Under the pieces are notes generated by a model that worked only from the letters and a program-made list of their open reading frames with translations, searched no databases and was not told where the DNA came from. Positions 16,983 to 27,498 of a DNA stretch of 64,000 nucleotides are shown piece by piece. The translations under genes were made by a program, and so were the position numbers. Positions within the stretch are counted from its first letter, which is position 1. Every line of letters begins with the position of its first letter. Origin of the DNA: Mucilaginibacter gossypii (GTDB taxonomy: Bacteria > Bacteroidota > Bacteroidia > Sphingobacteriales > Sphingobacteriaceae); contig NZ_FNCG01000020.1 in NCBI RefSeq assembly GCF_900100945.1, positions 1 to 64,000 on the forward strand. The letters are read 5' to 3'.

Positions 16983-19937
16983 ATGAAACCCCTATTTCTT
17001 ATTTTAAGTTTTACCCTGTTATTTGCCTTTGGTTCCAACGCTCAAACGGGGCGGGAGGTAAAGGGAACTGTCGTTGATTCCACTAAGCTTTCCTTACCCG
17101 GAAGTAGCGTTAAGCTGGTTTCAAATGCCGGTGATAGCACCATCGCTATTGCCGATGCAGCCGGTAAGTTTTCGTTCCCGGTAGTAAAGGGCAACAAACT
17201 AACCCTTACCATTTCGTCAATCGGTTTCACCGCAATAAAAAAACATTACTCGCTTGATGCCGGGAGCCAACCGGTTGACCTTGGCCCGATAGTTTTAAAA
17301 ACCGAAACCAATATGCTTAACCAGGTTACCATCGTAGGTGTTAACCCGGTGATATTAAAAGAGGATACTACCGAATATAAAGTAAGCGCATATCCTGTAC
17401 GCGAAAATGCTCCTGTTGAAGACGTGTTAAAGAAACTGCCCGGCGTTGATGTAGATAAAGACGGCAACGTAACCGCACAGGGCAAATCGGTGACCAAAGT
17501 AAGGGTTAACGGAAAGGATTTTTTTGGGGGTGATGTTAAAACAGCAACCAAGAACCTGCCTGCCGATGTGGTTGAAAGTATCCAGGTAATTGACGACTAC
17601 GGCGACCAGGCTAACCTTACCGGCATCAAAACCGGCGAACCGGACAAGATCCTGAACATCACCATTCGTAAAGACAAAAACCACGGTTATTTTGGGCAGG
17701 CTACTGCCGGCGATGGCGAAGATTTTTTACCCAAAGCCCCGGGCATAACCAATGCCAACCGCTATATAGGCGATCTGAAATTTTTTAACTTCAATAATGA
17801 ACAGCAGATAGCCGTATTGGGAACTATTAACAATACCAACGTAAATACATTTACCTATGGCAGCGCCACCGGAGGTGGGGGAGGTGGTTTCGGGGGAGGC
17901 GGTGGCGGCAGGGGCAATGCATTGCGTGGCTCAAGCAGCTCAACAACCAGCGCAAACGGCATCACCAACGCGCACGCCATTGGTGCCAACTTCCGCGATC
18001 AGTGGGGTAAAACACTCTCTGTTTACGGAAGTTACAGCTATACTGATAATACTACCAACACCATTAGCTCATCTATCCAAACCAACAACGTTCAGTCACC
18101 AAGTATAAGTACGCAAAAAAGCGATCAAACAGATAATCCTATTAACCATCGTTTTAATTTTAACCTCGAGTGGAAACCCGATACCATTAATTACTTAAAA
18201 GTTGTACCGAACTTCACCTACTCGAGCACTAATACTAATGCTAATGAATCCGTATCATCAACTATCGGCGGAATAACCAACTCGTCATACACCTCATTGT
18301 CGCACAGCGATGGCACAACGCCAGGCTACGGTATTAACGCCTTGTATAATCACCGCTTTAACGGGCATGGCCGCAACCTGAGCATTAACATCAGCGCTAA
18401 TACGTCAAAAACATCGCAGTTCGATAATCCAACTTATGATTATGCCGATGGCGCACCCCGCCAGGCGCCTGCCAATCAGCAAACTTATACCGATAGCCGC
18501 GTAACCAGCTTTGGTACAAACATCTCGTATCTGGAGCCAATAAGTAAAAGGGGGTATTTGGAGCTTAATTATGCATTTAACCGCTCAAACACCACAAGCG
18601 ACAGGGAAACCGATACGCTCAGTACCGCCAATACATATGACCATTACGACAGGTTGAGCAATAACTATAAATACAATTTTACCACCAACCGCGTTGGCCT
18701 GAACTATCGCTTTATCGAAAAGAAATACAACGTTACTTTGGGTATTGGCGTACAACCGGCCGCATTAAACGGCCTCAATCTTAAAAACGATTCGGCTACG
18801 CACGTAACCACGTTTAACGTGATCCCAACCGCTCGTTTCAGCTATAATTTTTCGAGGGGAAAAGCTTTAAACTTCCTGTATAACGGATCAAGCAACCAGC
18901 CTACATTTAGCCAGTTGCAGCCCGTTATTGATTTCACAAACGCGCTTTACCCGGTACAGGGTAACCCTAACCTGAAGCCGGAACTTGCCAATAACTTTTC
19001 ATTGAGATATAATAATTTCAGTTTCCAAACCGGCAATATTTTCTTTACCAATTTCAACTTTACCGCAACACAAAATAAAATAGTACAAAACACTATTTCT
19101 TATCCCCGCAAATTTAGTAAGGCGGTGTTAGCAGCAGATCCATCGTTAAAAAGCTTTGAGGGCACCAATCTTACCAACTATTTAAATGCGGATGGTTACT
19201 ATTCGGGCACTGCTAACGTGGTATACGCCAAGCCGTGGGCCCAGCGTAAGTTTACCCTGCAATTTAATAGCGCCTTGACTTACACCAATGGTGTGGCATT
19301 CTCAAACAGCATCGATAGTAATAATGTTGCCGCATCAGCTGCTCCATTAAAAAACATAGCCAAAAACCTCAACTTTACCCCCGGTTTAAAATTCAGGGTA
19401 AATATTGTTGATGTTATTGATGCAGAGGCAAGCAGCAGCTATGGCATCAATAAAACAACCAACTCTATCCATAGTACGCTTATTGATGGCAGCTCAAACT
19501 TCCGCACGTTAAATTTAGGGCTGGCCGGCAAAAATTATTTCTGGAAAGACTGGACGCTGAGCTATGATTTTACCCGTACTGTAAATTATGGATATGACCC
19601 AAGTCTTGGTATTAAAAACCCTAACATTCTGAATACTTACGTTGAACGCCGCTTTTTGAAAGATCACCGCGCAACTATTCGCTTGGCAGCATATGATCTT
19701 TTCAACCAAAACACAGGTTATACATCGGTTGTAAATGGCAATATAACTACGCAATCTACCGTAAACAGGCTTGGGCGTTACTACTTGCTAACATTCACAC
19801 TTCGTTTACAAAAATTTGCAGGCAAGGCCCCGGATCAGCAACCCGGCCAGCGCAGGTTTAACCGCGATGGCGGAGGTCCGGGTGGACCCGGCGGCGGGCC
19901 AGGAGGAGGTGGCCCGGGCGGTCCTGGTTCTTTCTAA
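16983..19937 (+). CDS. Outer-membrane beta-barrel protein with CarboxypepD_reg-like N-terminus (paralogue 1)
   Basis: A 984-residue protein, taking the ATG at 16983 that opens a signal peptide ending SNAQ; an upstream TTG frame would add 7 residues. A carboxypeptidase regulatory-like domain (about 25-115) is followed by a plug-like region (LKKLPGVDVDKDG, GKDFFGGDVKTATKNLP) and a long barrel of the OMP_b-brl_3 type. Two low-complexity Gly segments stand out: one near 17873-17930 inside the barrel region and a Gly/Pro-rich tail at the C-terminus. It resembles TonB-dependent receptors but no SusD partner is present. The ligand is unknown. The plug-like region is clearly related to the minus-strand gene at 21790-24486. 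Confidence 0.85.
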   Translation: MKPLFLILSFTLLFAFGSNAQTGREVKGTVVDSTKLSLPGSSVKLVSNAGDSTIAIADAAGKFSFPVVKGNKLTLTISSIGFTAIKKHYSLDAGSQPVDLGPIVLKTETNMLNQVTIVGVNPVILKEDTTEYKVSAYPVRENAPVEDVLKKLPGVDVDKDGNVTAQGKSVTKVRVNGKDFFGGDVKTATKNLPADVVESIQVIDDYGDQANLTGIKTGEPDKILNITIRKDKNHGYFGQATAGDGEDFLPKAPGITNANRYIGDLKFFNFNNEQQIAVLGTINNTNVNTFTYGSATGGGGGGFGGGGGGRGNALRGSSSSTTSANGITNAHAIGANFRDQWGKTLSVYGSYSYTDNTTNTISSSIQTNNVQSPSISTQKSDQTDNPINHRFNFNLEWKPDTINYLKVVPNFTYSSTNTNANESVSSTIGGITNSSYTSLSHSDGTTPGYGINALYNHRFNGHGRNLSINISANTSKTSQFDNPTYDYADGAPRQAPANQQTYTDSRVTSFGTNISYLEPISKRGYLELNYAFNRSNTTSDRETDTLSTANTYDHYDRLSNNYKYNFTTNRVGLNYRFIEKKYNVTLGIGVQPAALNGLNLKNDSATHVTTFNVIPTARFSYNFSRGKALNFLYNGSSNQPTFSQLQPVIDFTNALYPVQGNPNLKPELANNFSLRYNNFSFQTGNIFFTNFNFTATQNKIVQNTISYPRKFSKAVLAADPSLKSFEGTNLTNYLNADGYYSGTANVVYAKPWAQRKFTLQFNSALTYTNGVAFSNSIDSNNVAASAAPLKNIAKNLNFTPGLKFRVNIVDVIDAEASSSYGINKTTNSIHSTLIDGSSNFRTLNLGLAGKNYFWKDWTLSYDFTRTVNYGYDPSLGIKNPNILNTYVERRFLKDHRATIRLAAYDLFNQNTGYTSVVNGNITTQSTVNRLGRYYLLTFTLRLQKFAGKAPDQQPGQRRFNRDGGGPGGPGGGPGGGGPGGPGSF

Positions 19938-19950
19938 GGGATAGTATTTT

Positions 19951-20050
19951 TGTAGCGACGCATAATTGCGTCTTCCGCAGGACAAGCGATTTCAATAGCG
20001 TCTTAGCTACCGTAAATTGCAGGCTGGAGACGCAATTATGCGTATCTACA
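19951..20050. repeat. Palindromic repeat family C, copy 2
   Basis: tgtagcgacgcataattgcg at the left is mirrored by cgcaattatgcgtatctaca at the right. It is the partner of the copy at 5409-5507. It lies between the convergent barrel and esterase genes and could act as a two-way terminator. Confidence 0.85.
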
Positions 20051-20091
20051 TTCAAAACTGTCGTTTTTAAACGGCCTCTACTGTAAGCAAC

Positions 20092-21606
20092 CTATCTGGG
20101 CCCGTACTGCAATGCGTAGGGAATTGGCGAGATCTTCTTTTTGGCGATATTATCGGGGGTTACGTACACCAAATCAAGCTTACGGCCACCTTCTTTTTGA
20201 AAGTATTCTATCCGAAGGGGATAAAATCCCTTTTTTAGAGGAGCAATGTATGACCGTTGTATATCGGCATCGTGCAAACCATCAAGGTCAATGATTAGCT
20301 TGTCATTCAGGTATACTTTGCAGCCATCATCTGATCCCAATCCAAAAATATAATAACCGTCTTGTTTAACTTCAAATTGCCCAACCATCACTACGCCGAA
20401 ATTGTTTTGGCGGGGGAGTTTATTGATATCAAAAGTGCTATCGGCCGTGCCCTCTTTAACCGGTTTTAGCGCCTTAAAGTCGGGCAGTTTATCCCACTGA
20501 CCTTCATAATAGGCGTAATGAAAACCGCCGGGCTTGTAGTTTTTCCTGAGTGGTTTTGCGGGCAGGTAAGTGCCCTCCCTGAAATCGCCGCTGGTGCTCT
20601 TGTCAAATTTAGGACGGCTGGCAATCTGTCTCAAGGTAACTTTTGCAGGGCCGGATAGTTCTATTTCGGGTTTTGCAAACGGCGATGTAACCAATGGCTG
20701 CGAGCCATCGAATGTATAATGCACTTTTGTGGTATCATTAAAATACCAGATTTTTATGGGCTTATTCTTTAACACAATCCCGCCGGAGGGGTGAAACTCA
20801 AGTGGCTTACCGCCGTAGTCGTTATAGGCAAACCTCAGCCCATCATAAAAGTTTTTTAGCCGTACAGTGCCATGCGATTCGGCGGGGTAAGCTTTTACCA
20901 CCCATTCAAAACCTGCCGGCGCACCTTTTTTCAGCAGGCTGTCCATGGCATTAATCTTCATTTCCTTCATGCCCCGTCCTTCCCGGCCGCCTATGTAAAG
21001 CGCTTTCTCCTTACCTGCAAGCGAAGGCAGCTTCTCTTTAACCTGCTTAAGCATCACTCCATTATCCCACCAATAACTTGGATCACCGGCAATATAATTG
21101 CTGAAGAGCTGCGGCTCGTTCAGTAAAGCATAAGTAACAAACACACCGCCGAAAGAGTGGCCGAAAAGGGTATTATCACCATCAGAAGGATAGGTTTTAT
21201 CAATATAAGGAATCAGCTCCTCTTTAAAAAACTTTAGAAATTTGTCAGCCCCGCCCGATGTTTTATTTCCGTTATTATGGGTGGGCAAAAAATCTCTATC
21301 ACGGTCAACATTCAGTAGCCCGACAATTATCATTGGCGGCATGGTGTGTTCATCAAAAATAAAATGCTGGATATCGCGCCCTAATTTTATATTCCAGTCG
21401 TCAATGATGTACAATACATCATATTTGGTTGCCGAACCGGCTTTATAGCCATCGGGCAATATTACCTGGATAACCCGTTTCTCATTTAATATAACCGAAT
21501 TGATGGAATCGCGTTTACCGGGCAGGTCCTGCGCCGCAGCGCGTCCTGACAAGCTAAATATTAATGCGATGGTAAAGGATAGAAAAAGGTAGGTCCTGTT
21601 CTTCAT
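20092..21606 (-). CDS. Secreted alpha/beta-hydrolase esterase with C-terminal PA14 domain
   Basis: A 504-residue protein with a signal peptide (1-25, ending RAAA). The catalytic domain (about 30-265) is of the Fes/esterase D type, with nucleophile elbow GHSFGG (Ser151) and a His candidate in AESHGT near 248. A middle beta-domain (about 275-345) resembles a chitobiase-type C-terminal module (YTFDGSQP). The last 150 residues form a PA14-like domain (FGLGSDDGCKVYLNDKLIID), often a carbohydrate-binding module. The natural substrate could be a sugar ester or a siderophore-like ester. It lies between two paralogous outer-membrane barrels. Confidence 0.86.
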   Translation of the reverse strand: MKNRTYLFLSFTIALIFSLSGRAAAQDLPGKRDSINSVILNEKRVIQVILPDGYKAGSATKYDVLYIIDDWNIKLGRDIQHFIFDEHTMPPMIIVGLLNVDRDRDFLPTHNNGNKTSGGADKFLKFFKEELIPYIDKTYPSDGDNTLFGHSFGGVFVTYALLNEPQLFSNYIAGDPSYWWDNGVMLKQVKEKLPSLAGKEKALYIGGREGRGMKEMKINAMDSLLKKGAPAGFEWVVKAYPAESHGTVRLKNFYDGLRFAYNDYGGKPLEFHPSGGIVLKNKPIKIWYFNDTTKVHYTFDGSQPLVTSPFAKPEIELSGPAKVTLRQIASRPKFDKSTSGDFREGTYLPAKPLRKNYKPGGFHYAYYEGQWDKLPDFKALKPVKEGTADSTFDINKLPRQNNFGVVMVGQFEVKQDGYYIFGLGSDDGCKVYLNDKLIIDLDGLHDADIQRSYIAPLKKGFYPLRIEYFQKEGGRKLDLVYVTPDNIAKKKISPIPYALQYGPR

Positions 21607-21789
21607 AATGAGGGAGGTTTGATTACAGGTAAGACTATGCCTTGATAAAGATAGTTACAACACGCCGGCAAAAAACAGCGAATGGCTCTTTTTACATAGC
21701 TAAAAGCAGAATGCACAAAGCCTAAATCTTAATTCACTGATTATTAGATGCTATACAGCTTAACACAGTTCCTTTAATTTTTCCGACAT

Positions 21790-24486
21790 TTATTTAGTGC
21801 TTAGCTTATTGAACTTAACACTGTAAGTAATCAGGAAATATCGCTTCAATGTATTGTTTTGCACATCGTTAACCGAATTGGTGTTAATGTAACGGTACAC
21901 GCTCACGTTTTGATTAAAGAGATCATAAACGGAAAGTTTAAGTTCTCCCCGATCTTTTTTTAGCATTTGCAGGGCCAGGGACGAGCTCACTACGTCAACT
22001 CCTTTTTTAAAGCCTGCCGCAACCTGGCTGTTATAATTAAAATCCTGCCTGGTTTCCCAGATGATTTTTTTAGGGAACCTTACCACCAGGCTGTTGCTTA
22101 TATTGTAGGTAGCTACCCTGATACTCCTGAAATCGTCATAATGATATTTGGAGTTCGATTGGTTAAAACCAACGGCGGTATTCAGGTCAATCACATCTTT
22201 CCAGTTAACATTAATATTTTCACGCAATCCATATGCAACAGTATTTTGCCAGCCTTCCACATTATTCAGCAAATTAAGGTTTTGGTAATAGTTGCCGTAA
22301 AAATTAGCTGATGTGCCGAGCTGCCAGTCTTTTATCTTTTTAAACCCTTTAGAGACACCAACTGAAAAATTATAGCTCGGCCTGCCATCGCGGTTAACGG
22401 TAGTACTATTTTGCACCCCGTCTGAGCGAATGGTTTGCTGTGAAATTGCCATGTTTTTTTGCGAAGAAATGTTGCCGTACGAGTAAATACCCAGCTGACT
22501 GTTATTAAAGTATTTGAAAAAATTAAAGTAATAGGTATTGCTTATGCCAGGCCTCAAATTTGGATTACCTGTATAGCTGTACAACGGGCTATAAACAATA
22601 GTAATAGGCTGCAGGTTTGATACCCCCGGCTGGTTAACACGGCGCTCGTAACTCAAAAATATTCCATAAGCTTCGATACGAATTGTTGGCAACAGGAAAA
22701 AATAATTTTGAACAAGCCTGCTGGTCGCGAAATTGTTATTGATCTGCTGCCATTGGGTGTTAAGCCCGGCGATGATTTGTGTGTTTTTATTGAGCTGATA
22801 AGTGATCCCCGGTTTAATATTCTCGGTCCACAGATCACGTTTAAGGTCGGAGCTTTGATTAGTGAGCAGCGAATCAAAGCCGCCTGTTTTACGGTCGAAG
22901 GTAAAAACCTGGTCGCTGGTTTTATTATATATGCCCGATGTGATAACATCAACAATAAGCTTTTTGGTTAGCGGGTATCGGTAACTAAAATCGAGATTGC
23001 CCGAAGCATTGTTTGATGTGCGGGTAGATAACCTATGCAAGCTATCTGATAATTCCGGGCGTTGATAATTAACCACATCATTATTATTGAAATTGTTATT
23101 GTGGTTAGGATTAATGCTCAGGTTATGCGAGATAGTGAACGACTCCTTGCTTTTGTTCTTAGATCGTTTATGAAAATAAAAGCTTTGGTTAAATTGCGTT
23201 GAATGCCCGTCGCCCACAGAGCCTGATACCGATTTATTCACTGGCATATCAAAATTATTTGAAGTATTGCCCAACGACGAGGAGCTGCTATTATTAGAAT
23301 TATAACTTAATGATGGATTATAGCGCAGGTTCCGGATAGTATCAGGCTTCCACTCCACAAGTCCGCTTATAGTGTGCGTATGATTGTTTGCATACCTGCT
23401 GCTTGAAGCACGGGTTAACAGCGTTGTATCTTTCAGAAATTGCTGCTGAAAATTGGCTGATTCAATTTTGTTGTTCCGCTGTGTATAAAAATATTGCAGG
23501 TTAAGCTTTAGCTTTTCGCCATAGTTTTGGTTAAGGTTAAACCCTCCGGACGTAATTTTTTCAATGCCGCCGCCCCAGTTTCGGCCACCATTAAAGGATG
23601 TGTTACCCCCGCTGCGGTCAAAACCACCCTCGGCATTAAGCTCATCGCGAGAGAACGCGGTATGATTTAGGTTATTGCTTAACCCAATAAGGCTTACCTG
23701 CAAAGTATCCCGAAACATATTGAACAATCCACCGGCCTCGTACCTGTCGCGCGAACCCAGACCTCCGAATACCTTGCCGAAAACGCTTTTCTTAATGGCC
23801 TTTTTAAGTTTGATGTTAATGATCTTCTGTACCTGGGTTTCACTTACCAAATGATCGGGGTCATTCTCCCGGTCGTCATAAACCTGAACCTGCGCAACAA
23901 TGGCCGCATCCAAATTTTTGGTGGCGATCTTAGGGTCCGAACCAAAAAACTGCTTGCCATCAATCAACAGTTTGCTTACCTGTTTCCCGTTAACGGTAAT
24001 GGTTCCGTCGCCATCTATTTGTACGCCGGGAAGCTTTTTAAGCAATTCTTCAACGGCGGCATTGGGGCGGGTTTTGAAAGCGGCAGCATCAAATTCAATG
24101 GTATCTTTTTTTACTTTTACTGGCACCCGCTCTGCACGTACCACCACTTCCTTAAGCATTTTACTGCTGAGTGTAACGTTGCCCAAATCAATTATATCGC
24201 CTTTTTTAAAATTAAAATTATGGATATAGTTTTGATACCCGGCATAGGAAATAACCAGGCGTACCTGTTTATCAACCGGTAGGCGCTGTAATTCAAAATC
24301 CCCGTTCTTTTTACTGAGGGTATAAGCTATCAGAGAGGTATCTTTCAGGTCGACAACGGCAACAGTACTCAACTCAAGAGCTTGCGTATTCAGGGAATCG
24401 GTGACCTTCCCTTTTATTGTGGCCTTTTGGGCAAAGGCCCCGGAAAACAGGCATAACAGTATCAATGAAAAAAAGATGGTTTTCAT
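21790..24486 (-). CDS. Outer-membrane beta-barrel protein with CarboxypepD_reg-like N-terminus (paralogue 2)
   Basis: An 898-residue protein with a signal peptide (1-19, ending GAFA). The N-terminal carboxypeptidase regulatory-like domain (about 20-110) is followed by a plug-like stretch (LLKKLPGVQIDGDG, GKQFFGSDPKIATKNLDA) and a long barrel rich in Asn and aromatic residues. The closing strand YFLITYSVKFNKL ends near the C-terminus. It belongs to the same OMP_b-brl_3 type as 16983-19937. It lies 183 bases upstream of the esterase gene on the same strand. The ligand is unknown. Confidence 0.85.
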   Translation of the reverse strand: MKTIFFSLILLCLFSGAFAQKATIKGKVTDSLNTQALELSTVAVVDLKDTSLIAYTLSKKNGDFELQRLPVDKQVRLVISYAGYQNYIHNFNFKKGDIIDLGNVTLSSKMLKEVVVRAERVPVKVKKDTIEFDAAAFKTRPNAAVEELLKKLPGVQIDGDGTITVNGKQVSKLLIDGKQFFGSDPKIATKNLDAAIVAQVQVYDDRENDPDHLVSETQVQKIINIKLKKAIKKSVFGKVFGGLGSRDRYEAGGLFNMFRDTLQVSLIGLSNNLNHTAFSRDELNAEGGFDRSGGNTSFNGGRNWGGGIEKITSGGFNLNQNYGEKLKLNLQYFYTQRNNKIESANFQQQFLKDTTLLTRASSSRYANNHTHTISGLVEWKPDTIRNLRYNPSLSYNSNNSSSSSLGNTSNNFDMPVNKSVSGSVGDGHSTQFNQSFYFHKRSKNKSKESFTISHNLSINPNHNNNFNNNDVVNYQRPELSDSLHRLSTRTSNNASGNLDFSYRYPLTKKLIVDVITSGIYNKTSDQVFTFDRKTGGFDSLLTNQSSDLKRDLWTENIKPGITYQLNKNTQIIAGLNTQWQQINNNFATSRLVQNYFFLLPTIRIEAYGIFLSYERRVNQPGVSNLQPITIVYSPLYSYTGNPNLRPGISNTYYFNFFKYFNNSQLGIYSYGNISSQKNMAISQQTIRSDGVQNSTTVNRDGRPSYNFSVGVSKGFKKIKDWQLGTSANFYGNYYQNLNLLNNVEGWQNTVAYGLRENINVNWKDVIDLNTAVGFNQSNSKYHYDDFRSIRVATYNISNSLVVRFPKKIIWETRQDFNYNSQVAAGFKKGVDVVSSSLALQMLKKDRGELKLSVYDLFNQNVSVYRYINTNSVNDVQNNTLKRYFLITYSVKFNKLSTK

Positions 24487-24994
24487 CCAGGTTTAGGTGC
24501 AGACAGGTAAGGTTAATTAATAAATTGTGTTATAGGTGATGTAGGGCCGTGGTAATTAGGAAACTTAAATCATGAGGTAGTTATAGGGTTTAGATGTCAG
24601 CATGTTGGTTAATTAACGTTTAAAGCATAACACTACTCCCCCTTGCTTAACCACTACATCCATAACCCCGTAGGCAGCATTATATGCTATAAATGTGCTC
24701 TAATAACATGAAAGCAGCGTTAATATTGCCTGATATGCTACAAAAAGGGGAGATATTTAGGTATTGTAACATTGATTTTACCAAAGTGCCCTTTTTCCCG
24801 ATGCCATGCAGAATAAAATTATTCCTTTCTCCGCGTTGTTTTTTTGCGATATAAACATCAAACCAAATAAAGAAATATAAACGCGATAAAAATCAAACAT
24901 GGCCGCAATAAAATTTTGCCAATCCCGTTTTTAAACTAATATTGTGCAAGTAATATTATTTTGTACCGAATTAATTACCTAAAACCATAACATT
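24487..24994. other. Divergent intergenic region, no gene seen
   Basis: 508 bases between a minus-strand barrel gene and a plus-strand membrane-protein gene. It is A+T-rich without long open frames. It must hold both promoters; a near-consensus TATTTTG lies about 30 bases before the start at 24995. No repeat family of the window was recognised in it. Confidence 0.45.
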
Positions 24995-25402
24995 ATGAAA
25001 GCAGCAGAAACCTACAAATCCATTTATGTAACGTTTTACAGGTGGAATGTTAAAAACTTTGGTCACGGCGGATTGCCAAAAGCCAACGCCCTTTTTGGAG
25101 CAAGCTTTTTGATGATCATTTTGCTGGCCATTTTAGTAAGTGTTGCACAGTTATTTTTAACCGCCGGCTGGTTTCAGTTAAGTCCGGTATCCGGCTTAAT
25201 GATATTACTGGGTGCCACAGGCGCGTTTGTGCTTAATTATTTTGTATTGCTGAACAGCCGCTACTTTAAAAAGGTGAATGCCGCGTTTGCACGCATCAGC
25301 AAACACAATCCCAATACGTGGTCAATAATGCTGATGGTTTGTGTGGTTGTTTCCTGCACCATGCTGCTGGTTGTTTGCCAGGCCGGAACATTTTTAAGAT
25401 GA
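24995..25402 (+). CDS. Small integral membrane protein of unknown function
   Basis: 135 residues with three predicted membrane spans at about 33-57, 66-87 and 109-130. A soluble, basic N-terminus contains NFGHGG. No family was recognised. The start ATG is well placed after an A-rich leader, and an intrinsic terminator follows 26 bases after the stop, so it is probably a single-gene unit. Confidence 0.7.
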   Translation: MKAAETYKSIYVTFYRWNVKNFGHGGLPKANALFGASFLMIILLAILVSVAQLFLTAGWFQLSPVSGLMILLGATGAFVLNYFVLLNSRYFKKVNAAFARISKHNPNTWSIMLMVCVVVSCTMLLVVCQAGTFLR

Positions 25403-25428
25403 GATTAAACAATGTGATTATAAGAAGG

Positions 25429-25456
25429 CCCGCCGGTACCGGCGGGTTTTTTGTTT
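25429..25456 (+). terminator. Intrinsic terminator
   Basis: The perfect palindrome cccgccggtaccggcggg is followed by a run of Ts. It ends the transcript of the small membrane protein gene. Confidence 0.88.
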
Positions 25457-25523
25457 TATATAGTCCCGCTTTATCACTTCATCAAAATTCTATATCTTTC
25501 GCTTCAATTAAACTTTTATCACT

Positions 25524-27062
25524 GTGTTGGTTAAAACTTTTGGAAGCGCGGTTTATGGGATACAGGCTATTACCATAACAGTTGAGGTGAATATTGCATC
25601 GGGCACAAAATATTTCATTGTGGGCCTGCCCGATGTGGCTGTAAAAGAAAGTTATTTCAGGATAGAATCGGCGTTAAAAAACTGCGGTTTCAGGATGCCC
25701 CGCCAGCAGGTAGTGGTTAATATGGCCCCGGCCGATATCAAAAAAGAGGGTTCTTCCTATGATCTTACTATCGCCACTGGCGTATTAGCCGCATCCGGCC
25801 AGATAGAACCTGAAACCCTTGATAAATTCATCATCATGGGCGAGCTTTCGCTTGATGGAAGCCTCCAGCCAATAAAAGGCGCTTTGCCCATAGCCATACA
25901 AGCCCGTAAAGATGGCTTTAAAGGTTTTATTCTCCCTAAACAAAACGCTCGTGAAGCAGCCATTGTTAACGACCTTGAAGTTTACGGCGTTGAAAGCATT
26001 AAAGACGTAGTGGGCTTTTTCAACGGCACATCCGAACTTAAGCCCGAAATAGTAAACACCCGCGAAGAATTTTACGACAGCCTCTGCAATTACGACAGCG
26101 ATTTCAGCGAAGTAAAAGGCCAGGAAAATATTAAGCGCGCCTTAGAGATTGCCGCAGCCGGCGGCCATAACGTGATCCTGATCGGTCCGCCCGGAGCAGG
26201 TAAAACCATGCTGGCCCGGAGGCTGCCCTCTATTTTGCCGCCCCTAAGCTTATATGAATCGTTAGAAACCACCAAGATCCATTCGGTGGCAGGCAAACTT
26301 GCCGCTGCCGATGCGCTGGTAACCATTCGTCCGTTCAGGAGCCCTCACCATACCATTAGCGATGTAGCTTTGGTAGGAGGGGGAAGCAACCCTGCCCCCG
26401 GCGAAATTTCTTTGGCCCATAACGGCGTTTTATTTTTAGATGAACTGCCCGAATTTAAACGCAGCGCGTTGGAGGTAATGCGCCAGCCGTTGGAAGAGCG
26501 CCGGGTAACCATATCACGCGCTAAATTTACGGTAGATTATCCCAGCAGCTTCATGTTGGTGGCAAGTATGAACCCCTGCCCATGCGGATATTATAACCAT
26601 CCCGAAAAAGAATGTATTTGCCCGCCGGGCATGGTGCAAAAATACCTGAGCAAAATTTCCGGCCCGCTGCTGGACAGGATAGACCTGCACGTAGAGGTAA
26701 CGCCGGTTAACTTCAGCGAACTATCGTCCGACCGCGCTGCCGAAAAAAGCGAACTCATCCGCGAACGGGTGATCAGGGCAAGGGAAATCCAGGTAGAGCG
26801 TTTCGGCAACCGTCCCGATCTGCATGCCAACGCACAAATGAGCCCTCAAATGGTTCGCGACCTGTGCAAGATCAACGCGGCCGGCCAAACCCTGCTCAAA
26901 AAAGCCATGGAAAAACTTGGCCTATCGGCAAGGGCTTATGACAGGATCCTCAAAGTATCCCGCACTATTGCTGATCTTTCCGGAAGTGAGGAAATTAAGC
27001 TGGAGCATTTGGCTGAGGCTATACATTTCAGGAGTTTGGATAGAGAGGGCTGGGCGGGGTAA
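25524..27062 (+). CDS. comM: YifB/ComM-family Mg-chelatase-like AAA+ ATPase
   Basis: A 512-residue protein of usual family length with a GTG start. The N-terminal ChlI-type Lon-like domain (about 1-165) is followed by the AAA+ core with Walker A GPPGAGKT at about 221-228, the Walker B-region motif [12 protein letters not shown], and a Cys cluster ([18 protein letters not shown]). ComM is a branch-migration helicase that helps integrate incoming DNA during natural transformation; whether this host is competent is unknown. No other competence gene is adjacent. It is followed after 12 bases by a small zinc-ribbon-like gene. Confidence 0.93.
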   Translation: MLVKTFGSAVYGIQAITITVEVNIASGTKYFIVGLPDVAVKESYFRIESALKNCGFRMPRQQVVVNMAPADIKKEGSSYDLTIATGVLAASGQIEPETLDKFIIMGELSLDGSLQPIKGALPIAIQARKDGFKGFILPKQNAREAAIVNDLEVYGVESIKDVVGFFNGTSELKPEIVNTREEFYDSLCNYDSDFSEVKGQENIKRALEIAAAGGHNVILIGPPGAGKTMLARRLPSILPPLSLYESLETTKIHSVAGKLAAADALVTIRPFRSPHHTISDVALVGGGSNPAPGEISLAHNGVLFLDELPEFKRSALEVMRQPLEERRVTISRAKFTVDYPSSFMLVASMNPCPCGYYNHPEKECICPPGMVQKYLSKISGPLLDRIDLHVEVTPVNFSELSSDRAAEKSELIRERVIRAREIQVERFGNRPDLHANAQMSPQMVRDLCKINAAGQTLLKKAMEKLGLSARAYDRILKVSRTIADLSGSEEIKLEHLAEAIHFRSLDREGWAG

Positions 27063-27074
27063 AGGAGATTTATT

Positions 27075-27440
27075 ATGGGATTCTTTAATATTTTAAAAAC
27101 GGAAACTACTTGCAGCAACTGTAGTAAGCCCTTTCCTGTTTACATCCAATTTAAGTTTGGTCACACAAGACAACTTGAATATCAATTGGGGGATAAGTTG
27201 TACTGGGACGAAGGTGGAAAATGGCGTACCAATGATGTTGGAAGACCAAATTTACCGGCCGTTAATGTGTACGGAAGTTTTGGCCATGAAATATGCCCCA
27301 ATTGCTCTTATCTTAATGAGGCGGAGTTTGATATAAGGATGGAATTTGATACTATAATCAGTGTTAAGTCGATGACCGATTATAAAAATTATCTTGACTA
27401 TGAAGAGGGGGATGGATGTTATTACGAAGTGAATGATTAA
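27075..27440 (+). CDS. Hypothetical protein with paired CxxC motifs
   Basis: 121 residues, acidic, without signal peptide. Two Cys pairs, TCSNCSKPF (about 13-21) and ICPNCSYL (about 73-80), suggest a zinc ribbon. The start is preceded by aggag at 27062-27066, overlapping the end of comM, so it may be co-transcribed. No family was recognised. It begins a run of small genes with lower G+C. Confidence 0.65.
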   Translation: MGFFNILKTETTCSNCSKPFPVYIQFKFGHTRQLEYQLGDKLYWDEGGKWRTNDVGRPNLPAVNVYGSFGHEICPNCSYLNEAEFDIRMEFDTIISVKSMTDYKNYLDYEEGDGCYYEVND

Positions 27441-27498
27441 TTAACGTCCTATCGCAAGTATAGAGAGCGACAAAGAGAGTAAAGCCCTCAACAGATTA

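Noticed and set aside
16983-24486. SusC-type receptors of a polysaccharide locus
   Set aside because: The barrels are of the OMP_b-brl_3 type and there is no SusD-like lipoprotein next to either.
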